Of a DNA stretch of 64,000 nt, positions 36,903-45,331 are shown piece after piece; position 1 is the first letter of the stretch, and the number at the start of each line of letters is the position of its first letter. The notes under the pieces were generated by a model. The model had not been told where the DNA came from. It searched no databases and worked only from the letters and a program-made list of their open reading frames with translations. The stretch lies in assembly GCF_001513975.1 (NCBI RefSeq), contig NZ_KQ947995.1, positions 1 through 64,000 on the forward strand, given 5' to 3'. Both the position numbers and the translations under genes were made by a program. Source of the stretch: Streptomyces curacoi. GTDB taxonomy: Bacteria; Actinomycetota; Actinomycetes; Streptomycetales; Streptomycetaceae.

Positions 36903-37833
36903 GGCCGTACGTCTCCTCAGCCTTCCAGAAGTAGATGAAGCCGCCGACTCCGGCGAGCAGCGCCCAGCCCGTCGCGATCGCCCACACGTGCGGCGGGAGC
37001 TGGCTCGCGTGGAAGCTGTCGATCAGTGCGAAGCGCATCAGGTCGATGTACACGGCGGCGGGGTTGGCCTGCAGGGCCGAGGTCACCCAGGACGGCCAGT
37101 CCGTGTGCTTGCTCATCATGTGGCTGATGCTGAACATCACGCCCGACGCGTACATCCAGGTCCGCAGCACGAACGGCATCAGCTGGGCGATGTCCGGGGT
37201 CTTCGCGCCCATCCGGGCCATGATCATCGCGATGCCGGTGTTGAAGACGGACTGCAGCACCAACGCCGGGACCGCCAGCACCCAGGAGGCGGCGACGGGT
37301 GTGCCGAAGCAGAGCAGGATGACCACCAGGGCCGCCATCGAGAACATCAGCTGCTGGAACTGCTGCAGCGCGAAGGAGATCGGCAGCGCGGCACGCGGGA
37401 AGTGCAGGGCCCGCACCAGGCCCAGGTTGCCGGAGATCGCGCGGGTCCCCGCCATGATCGAGCTCTGCGTGAACGTCCAGACGAACACCCCCGTCACCAG
37501 GAACGGGATGAAGTCCGGTATGCCGCGGCTGGTGCCCATCAGTTTGCCGAAGATGAAGTAGTACACCGCCGCGTTCAGCAACGGCGTCAGCACCTGCCAC
37601 ACCTGGCCCAGCTTCGCCTGGCTGTACTGCGCGGTGAGCTTGGCGGTGGCGAAGGCGCCGATGAAGTGGCGGCGGGCCCACAGCTGGCGGATGTACTCCG
37701 GCAGGGAGGGGCGGGCACCGCTGACCGAGAGGCCGTGCCGGGCGGCGAGGGCCGCGAGGTCGGCTTCGGGTGGGGCCGGGGGTGCCGGGGGTGCCGAGAT
37801 CGTCGGGGGCGGTGTGTGGAGGGCCTGGGTCAC
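36895..37833 (-). CDS. tagG: Teichoic-acid-type ABC exporter, permease (TagG-like)
   Basis: A 312-residue ABC-2 family permease. A cytoplasmic N-terminal arm (Pro/Ala-rich, then ARRHFIGAFATAKLTAQYSQAKLG) precedes six hydrophobic helices, including AAVYYFIFGKLMG and the FIPFLVTGVFVWTFTQSS motif typical of polysaccharide and teichoic-acid exporters. The GTG start at 37833 is divergent from the TetR gene. The 380-bp gap between them holds the repeat array and candidate operators. Co-transcription with tagH is indicated by the 8-bp overlap. Confidence 0.92.
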   Translation of the reverse strand: MTQALHTPPPTISAPPAPPAPPEADLAALAARHGLSVSGARPSLPEYIRQLWARRHFIGAFATAKLTAQYSQAKLGQVWQVLTPLLNAAVYYFIFGKLMGTSRGIPDFIPFLVTGVFVWTFTQSSIMAGTRAISGNLGLVRALHFPRAALPISFALQQFQQLMFSMAALVVILLCFGTPVAASWVLAVPALVLQSVFNTGIAMIMARMGAKTPDIAQLMPFVLRTWMYASGVMFSISHMMSKHTDWPSWVTSALQANPAAVYIDLMRFALIDSFHASQLPPHVWAIATGWALLAGVGGFIYFWKAEETYGRG

Positions 37834-38214
37834 ATCCGCTGCTTTCGCTCGTGGGGTGGTGCGCGTGGGGGGTGCGCGTGCGGTGGGTGCGCGTGCGGCT
37901 GGTTGTGTCTGTCGCCCGGCGTTTCCTTACGTGACTCTTCACGTCTTCTTACGTCGGGACGGGACCGTATCGTCGCAACGTGAGCGTAGGTCGAGGGGGC
38001 GTCGGAACGCAACCGTTTCGTCGTGACGTTGGCGACAGTCGGCGGGCGCGGTGGCCGGCATGAGGACGTAACCGTTTCGTCGTGACGTGGACGGCGCTCG
38101 CCGTAGCGAGGTGCCTGACGTAGCGAGGTGCCCGACGGAGCGAGGTGCCCGACGTAGCGACGAGCCCGACGTAGCGACGGGCCCGTATCGTCGTAACGCC
38201 CTATGCTGGTCCAC
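37834..38214. promoter_or_regulatory. Regulatory region between tagG and the TetR gene with four repeated operator-like sites
   Basis: Four copies of an 18-bp sequence related to ACCGTTTCGTCGTGACGT lie at 37964-37981, 38012-38029, 38071-38088 and 38182-38199. Copies 2 and 3 are identical. Copy 3 with its flank forms the imperfect inverted repeat CGTAAC-N9-GTGACG. The spacing and position between divergent genes suggest operators for the TetR protein encoded at the right edge. No promoter hexamers were assigned with confidence, although TATGCT at 38202-38207 could be a -10 element close to the TetR start. Confidence 0.65.
38102..38186 (+). repeat. Five-copy 17-bp tandem repeat
   Basis: Units begin at 38102, 38119, 38136, 38153 and 38170, with consensus CGTAGCGAGGTGCCCGA. 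The first three units are nearly identical and the last two carry GACGAGC or GACGGGC variants. The fifth unit runs directly into the fourth operator-like site, ending about 28 bp before the TetR start. Confidence 0.9.
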
Positions 38215-38841
38215 ATGACGACGAACGCCGACCAGCCCCAGAGAGGTGCGCGCCGCCGGGCTCCCGCCGGGGCGGCGGTACTTCGGGAGGACGTGACGGA
38301 AGCCATTCGCGCGGCCGTCTTCGAGGAGCTGGCGGCCGTCGGCTACGCGCGGATGTCGATAGAGGGCATCGCGCGCCGCGCGGGCGTCGGCAAGACCGCC
38401 GTGTACCGCCGCTGGCGCTCCAAGCTGCACCTGGTGCTCGACGTGGTGTCGGCGGTCGCCGTCATGGGGCTGCCCGTGCCGGACGCCGGCTCCCTGGAGG
38501 GGGACCTGCGGCTGCTGTACGAGGTGACCGCGCGCGCCCTGCGTCACCCCCTGGCCTCGCAGATCCTGCCGGACCTCCAGGCCGAGGCGGCCCGCAGCCC
38601 TGAGATCGCCGAGGCGCTGCAGAAGGCGTTGCGGGAGGGGCAGGCGAGTGTTGCCAGCGGGATCGTGATGGCCGCGGAGAAGCGCGGCGAGGTGCGTCCG
38701 GGCATCGACGAGGAGCTGGCCCTCGACCTGATCTCGGGTCCCCTGTACTGGCGCTCTGTGGTGATCCGCAGCCCCAAGCTGCCCAAGGGCTATCTCGACG
38801 CCCTGGCCCGCGCCACCGCCCATGCGCTCAAGGCTCTGTAA
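38215..38841 (+). CDS. TetR-family transcriptional regulator
   Basis: A 208-residue regulator. An N-terminal basic segment (QRGARRRAP) precedes the TetR helix-turn-helix (ARMSIEGIARRAGVGKTAVY then RRWRSKLHLVLD). The C-terminal ligand-binding domain is of the kind with LPDLQAEAARSPEIAEALQK. The ATG at 38215 was chosen over one at 38203, which overlaps a -10-like TATGCT. It is divergent from the tagGH operon and separated by arrays of repeated sites, so it probably regulates itself and possibly the exporter. The ligand is unknown. Confidence 0.9.
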   Translation: MTTNADQPQRGARRRAPAGAAVLREDVTEAIRAAVFEELAAVGYARMSIEGIARRAGVGKTAVYRRWRSKLHLVLDVVSAVAVMGLPVPDAGSLEGDLRLLYEVTARALRHPLASQILPDLQAEAARSPEIAEALQKALREGQASVASGIVMAAEKRGEVRPGIDEELALDLISGPLYWRSVVIRSPKLPKGYLDALARATAHALKAL

Positions 38842-39083
38842 GCGAGCCGTAGGCAGTAGGCCGCGTGGCACCGGCCGTCGCGCCGCCGAGAGGCTGGTCC
38901 ACCCACGGTGACAGGTGTGCGACGGCAAGGTGACGCGCCGGAGAACGATCCCGCAGATCCGGCCGGGTAATTGATCGGCCTGATGGGACGGGTGTGCAAA
39001 CAACTCCCTGGTGGTCAGTCTCGGTGCTCGGACGCCGGGCGCACGCTTCCGGCGCACGATGCCGAAACGCAGAGGAGACCAGG

Positions 39084-39794
39084 GTGAAGATCAACGGCGG
39101 CGCGCGCCGTAGTGAGGGCCTCGTGGCCCTACGGAAGAAGAGGAAGAAGAGTCCGACACGGAGCAGGTGGGTGGGGCTGCTGACGTTGGCGCTGGCCCCG
39201 TTGGTGGTGCTCGCGTCTCCCGGCTCCGCTTCGGCGGCCAGCACGGTGTGCCTGCAGAACGCGGACGGTTCCCAGAGCGATATCGCCGGCAACTGGTCGA
39301 CTCCCGACAAGACACGGTCGGTGAGCGTGCAGCAGGCGTCCAAGACCTGGCAGGACTGGGTCTGGCGGGGCCCCAAGTTCCAGTGCCCCTGGAACGTGCC
39401 CAGCTGCTCCTACGCCTGGCAGCAGTCGAAGACGACGGGCTGGCAGTGGTCGGTCGGCCTCAACGTCAAGGTCCCGAGCGGCCTGAGCAAGGCGTTGAGC
39501 GAGCTCGCCGGCCTCACACCCTCGTACGGGCGCAACGGCTCCACCACCACCTCGTTCACCTACACGGCCAACCTGAAGCCTGGGCAGTTCGCCCAGCCGA
39601 TCCAGGTCGTGGAGCGCCGCTGGACGAAGGGTGTCTACGTCGGCATCTACCACTCGACCGGGAAGTCCTGCCTGCCGAGCCCGACCAGGCCGAACGGCAA
39701 CGCCTACCGGTACACCTGGTCCCCCAACGAGCGTTGGGGCAGCTGGACGACCAATCTGCGCGTGAGCGACTACGGGACGTACCACGTCTGGTAG
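39084..39794 (+). CDS. Secreted protein of unknown function
   Basis: A 236-residue protein with a long, very basic n-region (ALRKKRKKSPTRSRW), a hydrophobic core (LLTLALAPLVVLA) and likely cleavage at SASAA, giving a mature part of about 180 residues. The mature protein is rich in Trp, Ser, Thr and Gly, with four cysteines, and has repeated aromatic motifs (SKTWQDWVW, TGWQWSVGLN, TYTWSPNERWGSW). A beta-rich fold is likely, but no family was recognised. The GTG at 39084 follows AGAGGAGACC. It stands alone and is followed by a strong hairpin. Confidence 0.75.
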   Translation: MKINGGARRSEGLVALRKKRKKSPTRSRWVGLLTLALAPLVVLASPGSASAASTVCLQNADGSQSDIAGNWSTPDKTRSVSVQQASKTWQDWVWRGPKFQCPWNVPSCSYAWQQSKTTGWQWSVGLNVKVPSGLSKALSELAGLTPSYGRNGSTTTSFTYTANLKPGQFAQPIQVVERRWTKGVYVGIYHSTGKSCLPSPTRPNGNAYRYTWSPNERWGSWTTNLRVSDYGTYHVW

Positions 39795-39840
39795 TGACCC
39801 TTCCGGGTCATGACCGCGTTCGGTCGTGACCGGTCCGCTG

Positions 39841-39868
39841 AGGCACCCCGCCGACCGGCGGGGTGCCT
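39841..39868. terminator. Hairpin terminator after the secreted-protein gene
   Basis: A perfect 12-bp stem (AGGCACCCCGCC with its complement) and a 4-base GACC loop lie 47 bp after the stop codon. There is no clear T-run. Confidence 0.8.
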
Positions 39869-39916
39869 CTCGGCTCGAACACTTCCCGAGTTCACCCGAC
39901 CAACAGGACCTATCGC

Positions 39917-40567
39917 ATGATGGTGCGTCGTTTCTCCCGTGCCGCCGCCGGTTCGATCACGGTGATCGCATTCGGTCTGCTGACCGCCTGCGGCACATCA
40001 ACCCAGTCCACACCGTCGGTTGCCGACCGCACGTCCCCTCCCGTCACCGGCGCTGGCACCGGCACCGGCAGCGGCGCCGCCGGTTCGGTGAAGACGCTGC
40101 CGCCGTCCGAGCTGTGCACGATCCTGACCGTGGACGTCGCCAAGCAGCTCATCGCCGACGCTCGACCCACGGCCCGGGTCAGCCCCGACAAGGGAGAAGC
40201 CCCGGACGTCTGCGGTTACACCGCCGCCGACGGAGGGGCGACGCTGTCCCTCTCCCCGGCCTCCCGCACCTACGACACCGAACTGGCCGCCGCCCACGAC
40301 CTGAGGGCGAACCCGGCCCCGGCCGGGATGCGCGACGTGCGGGTCGAGCCAGTGAGCGACCTGGGCCGGCGGGGCTTCCGGGAAACCAGCCGTCAGGTCC
40401 AGGCGCGGCAGCACATCACCTTCGTCGTGTGGGACGCGGGAGCCCGAACCTGGGTGATGACCTTCGCGACCTCGGCGGACACCTCGACAAAGCCGACCCC
40501 TGTGTCGGACGACAAGGTGGTCCGCGTCGCTCGCTCCGTCACCGCGAAACTGCCTCCCGGTCAGTGA
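39917..40567 (+). CDS. DUF3558-like lipoprotein
   Basis: A 216-residue lipoprotein. The signal peptide ends in the lipobox LLTAC, with the lipidated Cys at about residue 27. A Ser/Thr/Gly/Pro-rich spacer follows. The folded domain has SELCTILTVDVAKQLI and DVCGYTAADGGATLSLSP, a two-cysteine arrangement typical of the DUF3558 family of actinobacterial surface lipoproteins. Function is unknown. The first of two adjacent ATGs at 39917 was used, with AACAGGACC upstream. No cotranscribed partner is evident. Confidence 0.8.
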   Translation: MMVRRFSRAAAGSITVIAFGLLTACGTSTQSTPSVADRTSPPVTGAGTGTGSGAAGSVKTLPPSELCTILTVDVAKQLIADARPTARVSPDKGEAPDVCGYTAADGGATLSLSPASRTYDTELAAAHDLRANPAPAGMRDVRVEPVSDLGRRGFRETSRQVQARQHITFVVWDAGARTWVMTFATSADTSTKPTPVSDDKVVRVARSVTAKLPPGQ

Positions 40568-40698
40568 GCCCTTTACGGCGATCCGAGCCCACAATGGAAT
40601 GAGCGAAAGGGAATGGGTGAACCTGCGCGACGCGGCGTCCCCTCCGCACGCCCGGCGTCGCATCGTCGAACGACATGACAGCGAACGAGGAGGACCCC

Positions 40699-40995
40699 GT
40701 GTACGTCGTGGTCCAGCACAAGTTCTTGAAGCCGGAGGCAGCGTTCCCCCGCGGCCAGGCCCTTATCGACGGAACCGGGGCGCCCGAGGGCACCCGGGTG
40801 CTGCAGTTCTACCCCCATGTCGAAGGGTCCGCCGCGACGTGCCTCTGGGAGACGGAATCCGTCGAGGACGTCCAGCGCTTCGTCGACACAACTCTCGGGG
40901 ACTCGAGCATCAACGTCTGCTACGAGGTCGACGCGGAGATGGCGTTCGCCGAGTCTCCACGCGGCCTGAAGCAGTCGTCGGCTTCGGCCTCCTGA
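40699..40995 (+). CDS. Small conserved hypothetical protein
   Basis: A 98-residue cytoplasmic protein with alternating strand and helix potential: VYVVVQHKFLKPEAAF, TRVLQFYPH, ATCLWETESVEDVQRFVD and SINVCYEVDAEMAF. This is compatible with a ferredoxin-like alpha/beta barrel, but no family was assigned. The GTG at 40699 is chosen because GAGGAGG lies six bases upstream. An in-frame ATG at 40675 would add eight residues but has no good ribosome binding site. It ends 37 bp before convergent galE. Confidence 0.65.
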   Translation: MYVVVQHKFLKPEAAFPRGQALIDGTGAPEGTRVLQFYPHVEGSAATCLWETESVEDVQRFVDTTLGDSSINVCYEVDAEMAFAESPRGLKQSSASAS

Positions 40996-41032
40996 TCGGT
41001 TCCTGCCCCTGATCGGCTCCGGCAGCGGTGGC

Positions 41033-42013
41033 TCAGTCCCGCGCCGCCCCCGGATGCAGCCGCACCCACCCCTCCCACGCCGAGGTGATCATGTCCTGTA
41101 CGTCGTGCCTGGCCTTCCAGCCCAGTTCGGTGGCGATGCGGTCGGCGGAGGCGACGACGCGGGCCGGGTCGCCGGGGCGGCGGGGCGTGACGGTCGGGGG
41201 GCTGTCGTAGCCGGTGACGGCGTTGATGAGGTCGATCATCTCGCGGACCGAAACGCCCTCCCCGCGGCCGATGTTGAGGGTGAGGTCCAGGCCGGGGGAG
41301 GAGTGGAGGGCGCGGGCCGTGGCCACATGGGCCTCCGCCAGGTCGACCACGTGGATGTAGTCGCGGATGCAGGTGCCGTCGGGGGTCGGGTAGTCGTCGC
41401 CGAAGATGCGCGGGGGCGCGTTCTCCGTCAGCTTCTCGAAGACCATGGGGATGAGGTTGAAGACGCCGATGTCGGCGAGCTTCGGGGTGGCCGCGCCGGC
41501 CACGTTGAAGTAGCGCAGCGATGCCGTGGCGATGCCGGTGGCGCGGCCCGTCGCCCGGACCAGCCACTCGCCCGCGAGCTTCGTCTCGCCGTACGGCGAC
41601 ATCGGCGCGCAGGGCGTCTCCTCCGTCACCAGGTCCACATCGGGCATGCCGTACACCGCCGCCGACGAGGAGAAGACGAAGGACCGCACATCGGCCGCCG
41701 TCGCGGCTTCCAGGAGGATGCGCAGGCCCTCGACGTTCTCCCGGTAGTAGTGCAGGGGAAGGTCGACCGACTCGCCGACCTGCTTCTTCGCCGCGAGGTG
41801 GACGACACCGGTGATGCGGTGGGCCGCGATGGCGCGAGCGATGCGCGCGCCGTCCAGGGTCGAGCCGACGACCAGCGGGACGCTGTCGGGCACGCGGTCG
41901 GCGATGCCGGTGGACAGGTCGTCGTACACCACGGCGCGCTCGCCCGCCTCGGTCATCGCCCGTACGACGTGCGCTCCGATGTAACCGGCGCCGCCGGTGA
42001 TCAGCCAGGTCAT
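41033..42013 (-). CDS. galE: UDP-glucose 4-epimerase
   Basis: A 326-residue short-chain dehydrogenase-type epimerase that interconverts UDP-glucose and UDP-galactose using bound NAD. The nucleotide-binding motif is TGGAGYIGAH (residues 6-15), the catalytic pair is Tyr141 and Lys145 (PYGETK), and the Ser region is FSSSAAVYG. ICIRDYIHVVDLAEAH-like and LNIGRGEGVSVREM segments confirm the family. It lies 81 bp downstream of a GT2 gene on the same strand and is not beside other galactose genes. It most likely supplies UDP-galactose for wall-polymer decoration. Confidence 0.94.
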   Translation of the reverse strand: MTWLITGGAGYIGAHVVRAMTEAGERAVVYDDLSTGIADRVPDSVPLVVGSTLDGARIARAIAAHRITGVVHLAAKKQVGESVDLPLHYYRENVEGLRILLEAATAADVRSFVFSSSAAVYGMPDVDLVTEETPCAPMSPYGETKLAGEWLVRATGRATGIATASLRYFNVAGAATPKLADIGVFNLIPMVFEKLTENAPPRIFGDDYPTPDGTCIRDYIHVVDLAEAHVATARALHSSPGLDLTLNIGRGEGVSVREMIDLINAVTGYDSPPTVTPRRPGDPARVVASADRIATELGWKARHDVQDMITSAWEGWVRLHPGAARD

Positions 42014-42094
42014 GTGCGGCCGTCCCCTCGTCCGTGGACTGTCGTGGTGCGGTGCGGATCCCGGATCCCGGTGCCCGTGCTGCGGATCTCCGTA

Positions 42095-43861
42095 TCAGTG
42101 AAGCAGGCGGCGGAGTCTGCCACGGACCACTGACGTGACTCCACGTAAACCGGGTGCTACGTGCAGTGCCAGCGCTCCCGAGTGCGTGGCGTACGGCTGT
42201 ACGAGTATGACGGCGTGACGGGCGCTGACCACGGCGCGACGGCGCAGCAGGCCGGGGCCCGTGAGGGCGTGCGCCGTGACCTCGCGATACGCGCCTCCTC
42301 GGAAGCGCACGCGCAGCCGTAAATCCCACGTACCCTTCCCGGACCTGCCCCGCCCGGACCCGCCGAGCTCCTGCCCGGACCCGCCGAAGCTCTCCCCGGA
42401 CCCGCCGAGCCCCTCCCCGGACCCGTCGAGCCCCTCCCCGGACCCGCCGAACGCGGCCCACCCGACCGCGACCTCGGCCGTCCACACGCCGCCCCCCGCA
42501 GCCGTGAGCCCCACCGTCGTACCCGCCCCCGTGAGCCCCACCGTCGTACCCGCCCCCGCCCCCGCCCCCGCCCCCGCCACGCGCCCCGTCTCCCGGCACC
42601 GCCACTCCACCTCCAGCGCCTCGGGCCCCGCCTGCGCGACCCTGCCGTACAGCTCGTGCAGACGTAGCCGGAGCAGGGCTGCACGCGCGCGTGGGCGCAG
42701 TTCCGCGTCCACGGCGAGGGGGAGGAGGCGGACCGGGCGGGTCAGCAGCGGCTCCAGGGTGAGCTGGGGGAGGTCGGCCGACCAGACGGGAGTGCCGTCG
42801 GGGGCGTGGGCGTAGGGCGGGAGGAGGCGTGCGGGGCGGGAGGCGAGGTCTCTGAGGCGGGGCAGGTCGCGCGGCTCGGGGGAGGCCAGGATGACGCGGC
42901 CGATGAGGCGGCCGGGCGCGGTGGGGTTGTGGGCCCAGTCGGAGGCGTCGTACTCCGCGAGATACGCCCGCGTGTGCGCCCACCACGCGCGCTGGTAGTG
43001 CGAGTCGTGCAACCCCAGCTCGCGCGTGTACATCCGCAGTTCGTGGTCGAGGAACTTGGCGCGTGCCGCCCGCGCCAGCTCCTTCTGCCCGGCGCCGAGG
43101 AGGATCTCGTGGGCCACCCGGCCCGCCTCCGTACGCGCCCGCCAGTTGCCGATGTCGGCGCGGTCCAGGGAGATGGACAGCCGGTGGGCGCTGCGGCGCA
43201 CGTGCCAGACGTACACCCGGTCCGGGACGAGGGCGATGCGCGGCCCGGCGGCGAGCACGCGCGCGGTGAAGACGAAGTCCTCGTAGGGGAAGCGGCCTTC
43301 GGGGAAGCGGATGCCGTGCTCGCGCAGGAAGTCCGTGCGGTAGAGCTTGTTGACGCAGAGCGTGTCGTGGACCAGGCGCGGGCGCTGTGCGGGGCGCTCG
43401 ACCACGGCGTGCGCGGCGTAGAGCGACGCCTGCCAGGGCACTTCGCGCCCCTCGGGCAGCTCCCGCCGCACACACAGCCCGCCCGCCACCTCCGCGCCCG
43501 CCCCCGTCGCCGCCGCGAGCAGCGAGTCCACCGCGCCGGGCGGGAGGACGTCGTCGCTGTCCAGGAACATCACGTACGGCGCCGTCACCCGGTCGAGCCC
43601 GGTGTTGCGCGGGCTGCCGCAGCCGCCGCTGTTGACCCGGCGCCGGACGACCTTCACGCGCGGGTCGGTCGCGGCGAGGCGGGTGAGGAGCGCCACGCTG
43701 TCGTCCGTCGAGCAGTCGTCCACGGCGACGACCTCCCGGACGGCGGGGCCCTGCGCCAGCGCCGAGCGGACGGCGGTCGTCACATGCGCGGCGTCGTTGT
43801 AGCCGATCACGATGACGCCGACCTGCGGGTCGCGCGCGGAGCGCGGGGCGTGAGGCTGCAT
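42095..43861 (-). CDS. Family 2 glycosyltransferase with minisatellite-encoded linker
   Basis: A 588-residue protein. The GT-A domain (VGVIVIGYNDAAHVTTAV at the start) has VVAVDDCSTDDS and the DxD in MFLDSDDVLPPG (Asp101-Asp104). A helical region follows to about residue 330, then a beta-rich tail. The tail is interrupted by simple-sequence segments: two TTVGLTGAG copies (about 434-452) and five seven-residue GGSGEGL-like copies (about 468-503), each encoded by tandem DNA repeats. The N-terminal half resembles the stand-alone GT2 at 31923-33584 (SGGC-SPRN and YVMFLDSDD). It sits between a GT87-like gene and galE on the same strand. Confidence 0.88.
   Translation of the reverse strand: MQPHAPRSARDPQVGVIVIGYNDAAHVTTAVRSALAQGPAVREVVAVDDCSTDDSVALLTRLAATDPRVKVVRRRVNSGGCGSPRNTGLDRVTAPYVMFLDSDDVLPPGAVDSLLAAATGAGAEVAGGLCVRRELPEGREVPWQASLYAAHAVVERPAQRPRLVHDTLCVNKLYRTDFLREHGIRFPEGRFPYEDFVFTARVLAAGPRIALVPDRVYVWHVRRSAHRLSISLDRADIGNWRARTEAGRVAHEILLGAGQKELARAARAKFLDHELRMYTRELGLHDSHYQRAWWAHTRAYLAEYDASDWAHNPTAPGRLIGRVILASPEPRDLPRLRDLASRPARLLPPYAHAPDGTPVWSADLPQLTLEPLLTRPVRLLPLAVDAELRPRARAALLRLRLHELYGRVAQAGPEALEVEWRCRETGRVAGAGAGAGAGTTVGLTGAGTTVGLTAAGGGVWTAEVAVGWAAFGGSGEGLDGSGEGLGGSGESFGGSGQELGGSGRGRSGKGTWDLRLRVRFRGGAYREVTAHALTGPGLLRRRAVVSARHAVILVQPYATHSGALALHVAPGLRGVTSVVRGRLRRLLH
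42353..42577 (-). repeat. In-gene tandem repeats (21-bp and 27-bp units)
   Basis: Five 21-bp units of the CCCGGACCCGCCGAGC type occupy 42353-42456. Two identical 27-bp units occupy 42504-42557 and are followed by a CCCGCC microsatellite to about 42577. All periods are multiples of three, so gain or loss of units would keep the glycosyltransferase frame. Confidence 0.9.
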
Positions 43862-43904
43862 GGGGCCACGTTCCGGAATCGTAGGAATGGTGGGTCATCG
43901 CCCG

Positions 43905-45200
43905 TCAAGAGGGGCTCGCGGCCCGTTCCGGAAGACGGCGGGAGCCGAGGTCCGGTTCACTCGCGGGCAGCGGCTTTTCGAGGGTGGACGGGCGGGGGAC
44001 GGAGGGGCCGGTCGAGCGCCACAGGCGCCTGAAGGCGAGGGTGGCGGCCGCGACCAGCAGCCCGTTGCGCAGGACCATCAGCGCGCAGCCGGCCCAGGTG
44101 CTGGTCTCGACCTGGCGGTACAGGGCGGGGAAGACGACGGCGCTCACCGCGGTGGCCAGGACGATCAAGGCGGCTACCGGGCGTTGGGTGGTCTGCCGGG
44201 AGGTCAGGCACACGGCGGCCAGGCCCAGCAGCCAGATCATGTACTGCGGGCTGATCACCCTGCTCGTGACGGTGAAGAGCAGCACGGCGGTCAGCGCGGC
44301 GTCGTACGGGGTCGCCTCCGTCCAGCGCCCGGCCGCCGACCGGAACCGCCACAGCAGCAGCGCGGCGAAGGCGAGCGCCGTGAGCGCGAGGGACACGTGT
44401 GCCACGGTGGAGACGTACGGGCCGGTGAACTCCATCGCGCCGTACTGATAGCGCACCCTGCCCGGCCACCCGGCATGGGACGCGAGGCCGAGCACCGTGC
44501 CGCCGAGGGACTCGATCTGGACGCCTCGGCCGCCCTGCTGTGGCAGGAAGGCGAAGGGGTGGTCGAACGAGGCCGTGAGCAGCACCAGGGCCGCCGCCCC
44601 GACGCCGCCGCCCCACGCCCAGGCCGAGCGCGACGGGCGTCCCTTCCGGGTCCCGACGAGTACCAGCGCGGGCCACACCTTCACCAGGGCGCCCAGCGCC
44701 GCGAGCGCACCGCACGCGCGCGTGGAGCGCTGCAACGTCAACAGGGCGATGACGGCGAAGGCCGTGGCCTGCACGTCGTAGCGGGCGAACGGGATGTGCA
44801 GGAGGAGCGGGAGGCCGCCCGTCCACAGCGCCGCGCCGCGCAGAGTGCGGCCGGGGCGGGTGCCCGCGCGGGTCAGCGCGAGGGTGATCGCCGCGTCCGC
44901 GAGGAGGGTGAGGACGGCGAACGCCTGGAGGTACGTCAGGCCGGGCAGCAGCGCGGGGGACAGCAGCACCGGGCCGGCGCCGGGCGGGTACTGCCACAGC
45001 GGGTCGTGCGCCGGGAAGGTGCCGTGGGAGAGGACCTCGTACCAGCGGCCGTACAGGCCCCACACCTCACGGGAGACCGCGCCGCCGCCCAGCAGGGGCA
45101 GGGAGCTGTGGGCGAGCAGCCACAGCATCAGGGCGCGGCTGAGCAGCCAGGCGGCGGCCAGGGCCGGGACGGCGGGGCGGGTGAGGCGCGGGCGATTCAT
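43905..45200 (-). CDS. GT87-like (DUF2029) polytopic glycosyltransferase
   Basis: A 431-residue protein with about ten hydrophobic helices. Its plan fits GT-C family mannosyltransferases that use polyprenyl-phosphate sugars. The region after helix 1 contains GLYGRWYEVLSHGTFPAHDPLWQYPPG. Family-typical segments are FARYDVQATAFAVIALL, ALVKVWPALVLVGT and VISPQYMIWLLGLAAV. Acceptor and donor are not known. Membership of the wall-polymer locus, and position 43 bp upstream of a GT2 gene on the same strand, suggest a role in polymer decoration. ATG 45200 is preferred. The open frame upstream (to 45659) is a shadow of ohrR. Confidence 0.85.
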   Translation of the reverse strand: MNRPRLTRPAVPALAAAWLLSRALMLWLLAHSSLPLLGGGAVSREVWGLYGRWYEVLSHGTFPAHDPLWQYPPGAGPVLLSPALLPGLTYLQAFAVLTLLADAAITLALTRAGTRPGRTLRGAALWTGGLPLLLHIPFARYDVQATAFAVIALLTLQRSTRACGALAALGALVKVWPALVLVGTRKGRPSRSAWAWGGGVGAAALVLLTASFDHPFAFLPQQGGRGVQIESLGGTVLGLASHAGWPGRVRYQYGAMEFTGPYVSTVAHVSLALTALAFAALLLWRFRSAAGRWTEATPYDAALTAVLLFTVTSRVISPQYMIWLLGLAAVCLTSRQTTQRPVAALIVLATAVSAVVFPALYRQVETSTWAGCALMVLRNGLLVAAATLAFRRLWRSTGPSVPRPSTLEKPLPASEPDLGSRRLPERAASPS

Positions 45201-45331
45201 CACGGCGGATCGTAAGCCGGGTGAATGCCATATCTGAGGTAATACGCCGTCAGTAGACAGTAAGTGTCGGTTAATAAGACGAAACAGGGCGTGCGGTGGG
45301 CCCGCAAACAGGAGCCGAGGGGGGGAGGGGG

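Noticed and set aside
38102..38186. CRISPR-like array
   Set aside because: The five 17-bp units are directly adjacent with no spacers, and no cas genes are nearby. They are tandem repeats.
40920..43898. 992-codon minus-strand frame spanning galE and the GT2 gene
   Set aside because: Parts of it are frame-shifted readings of the two genes, which each have intact motifs in their own frames and a non-coding gap between them.
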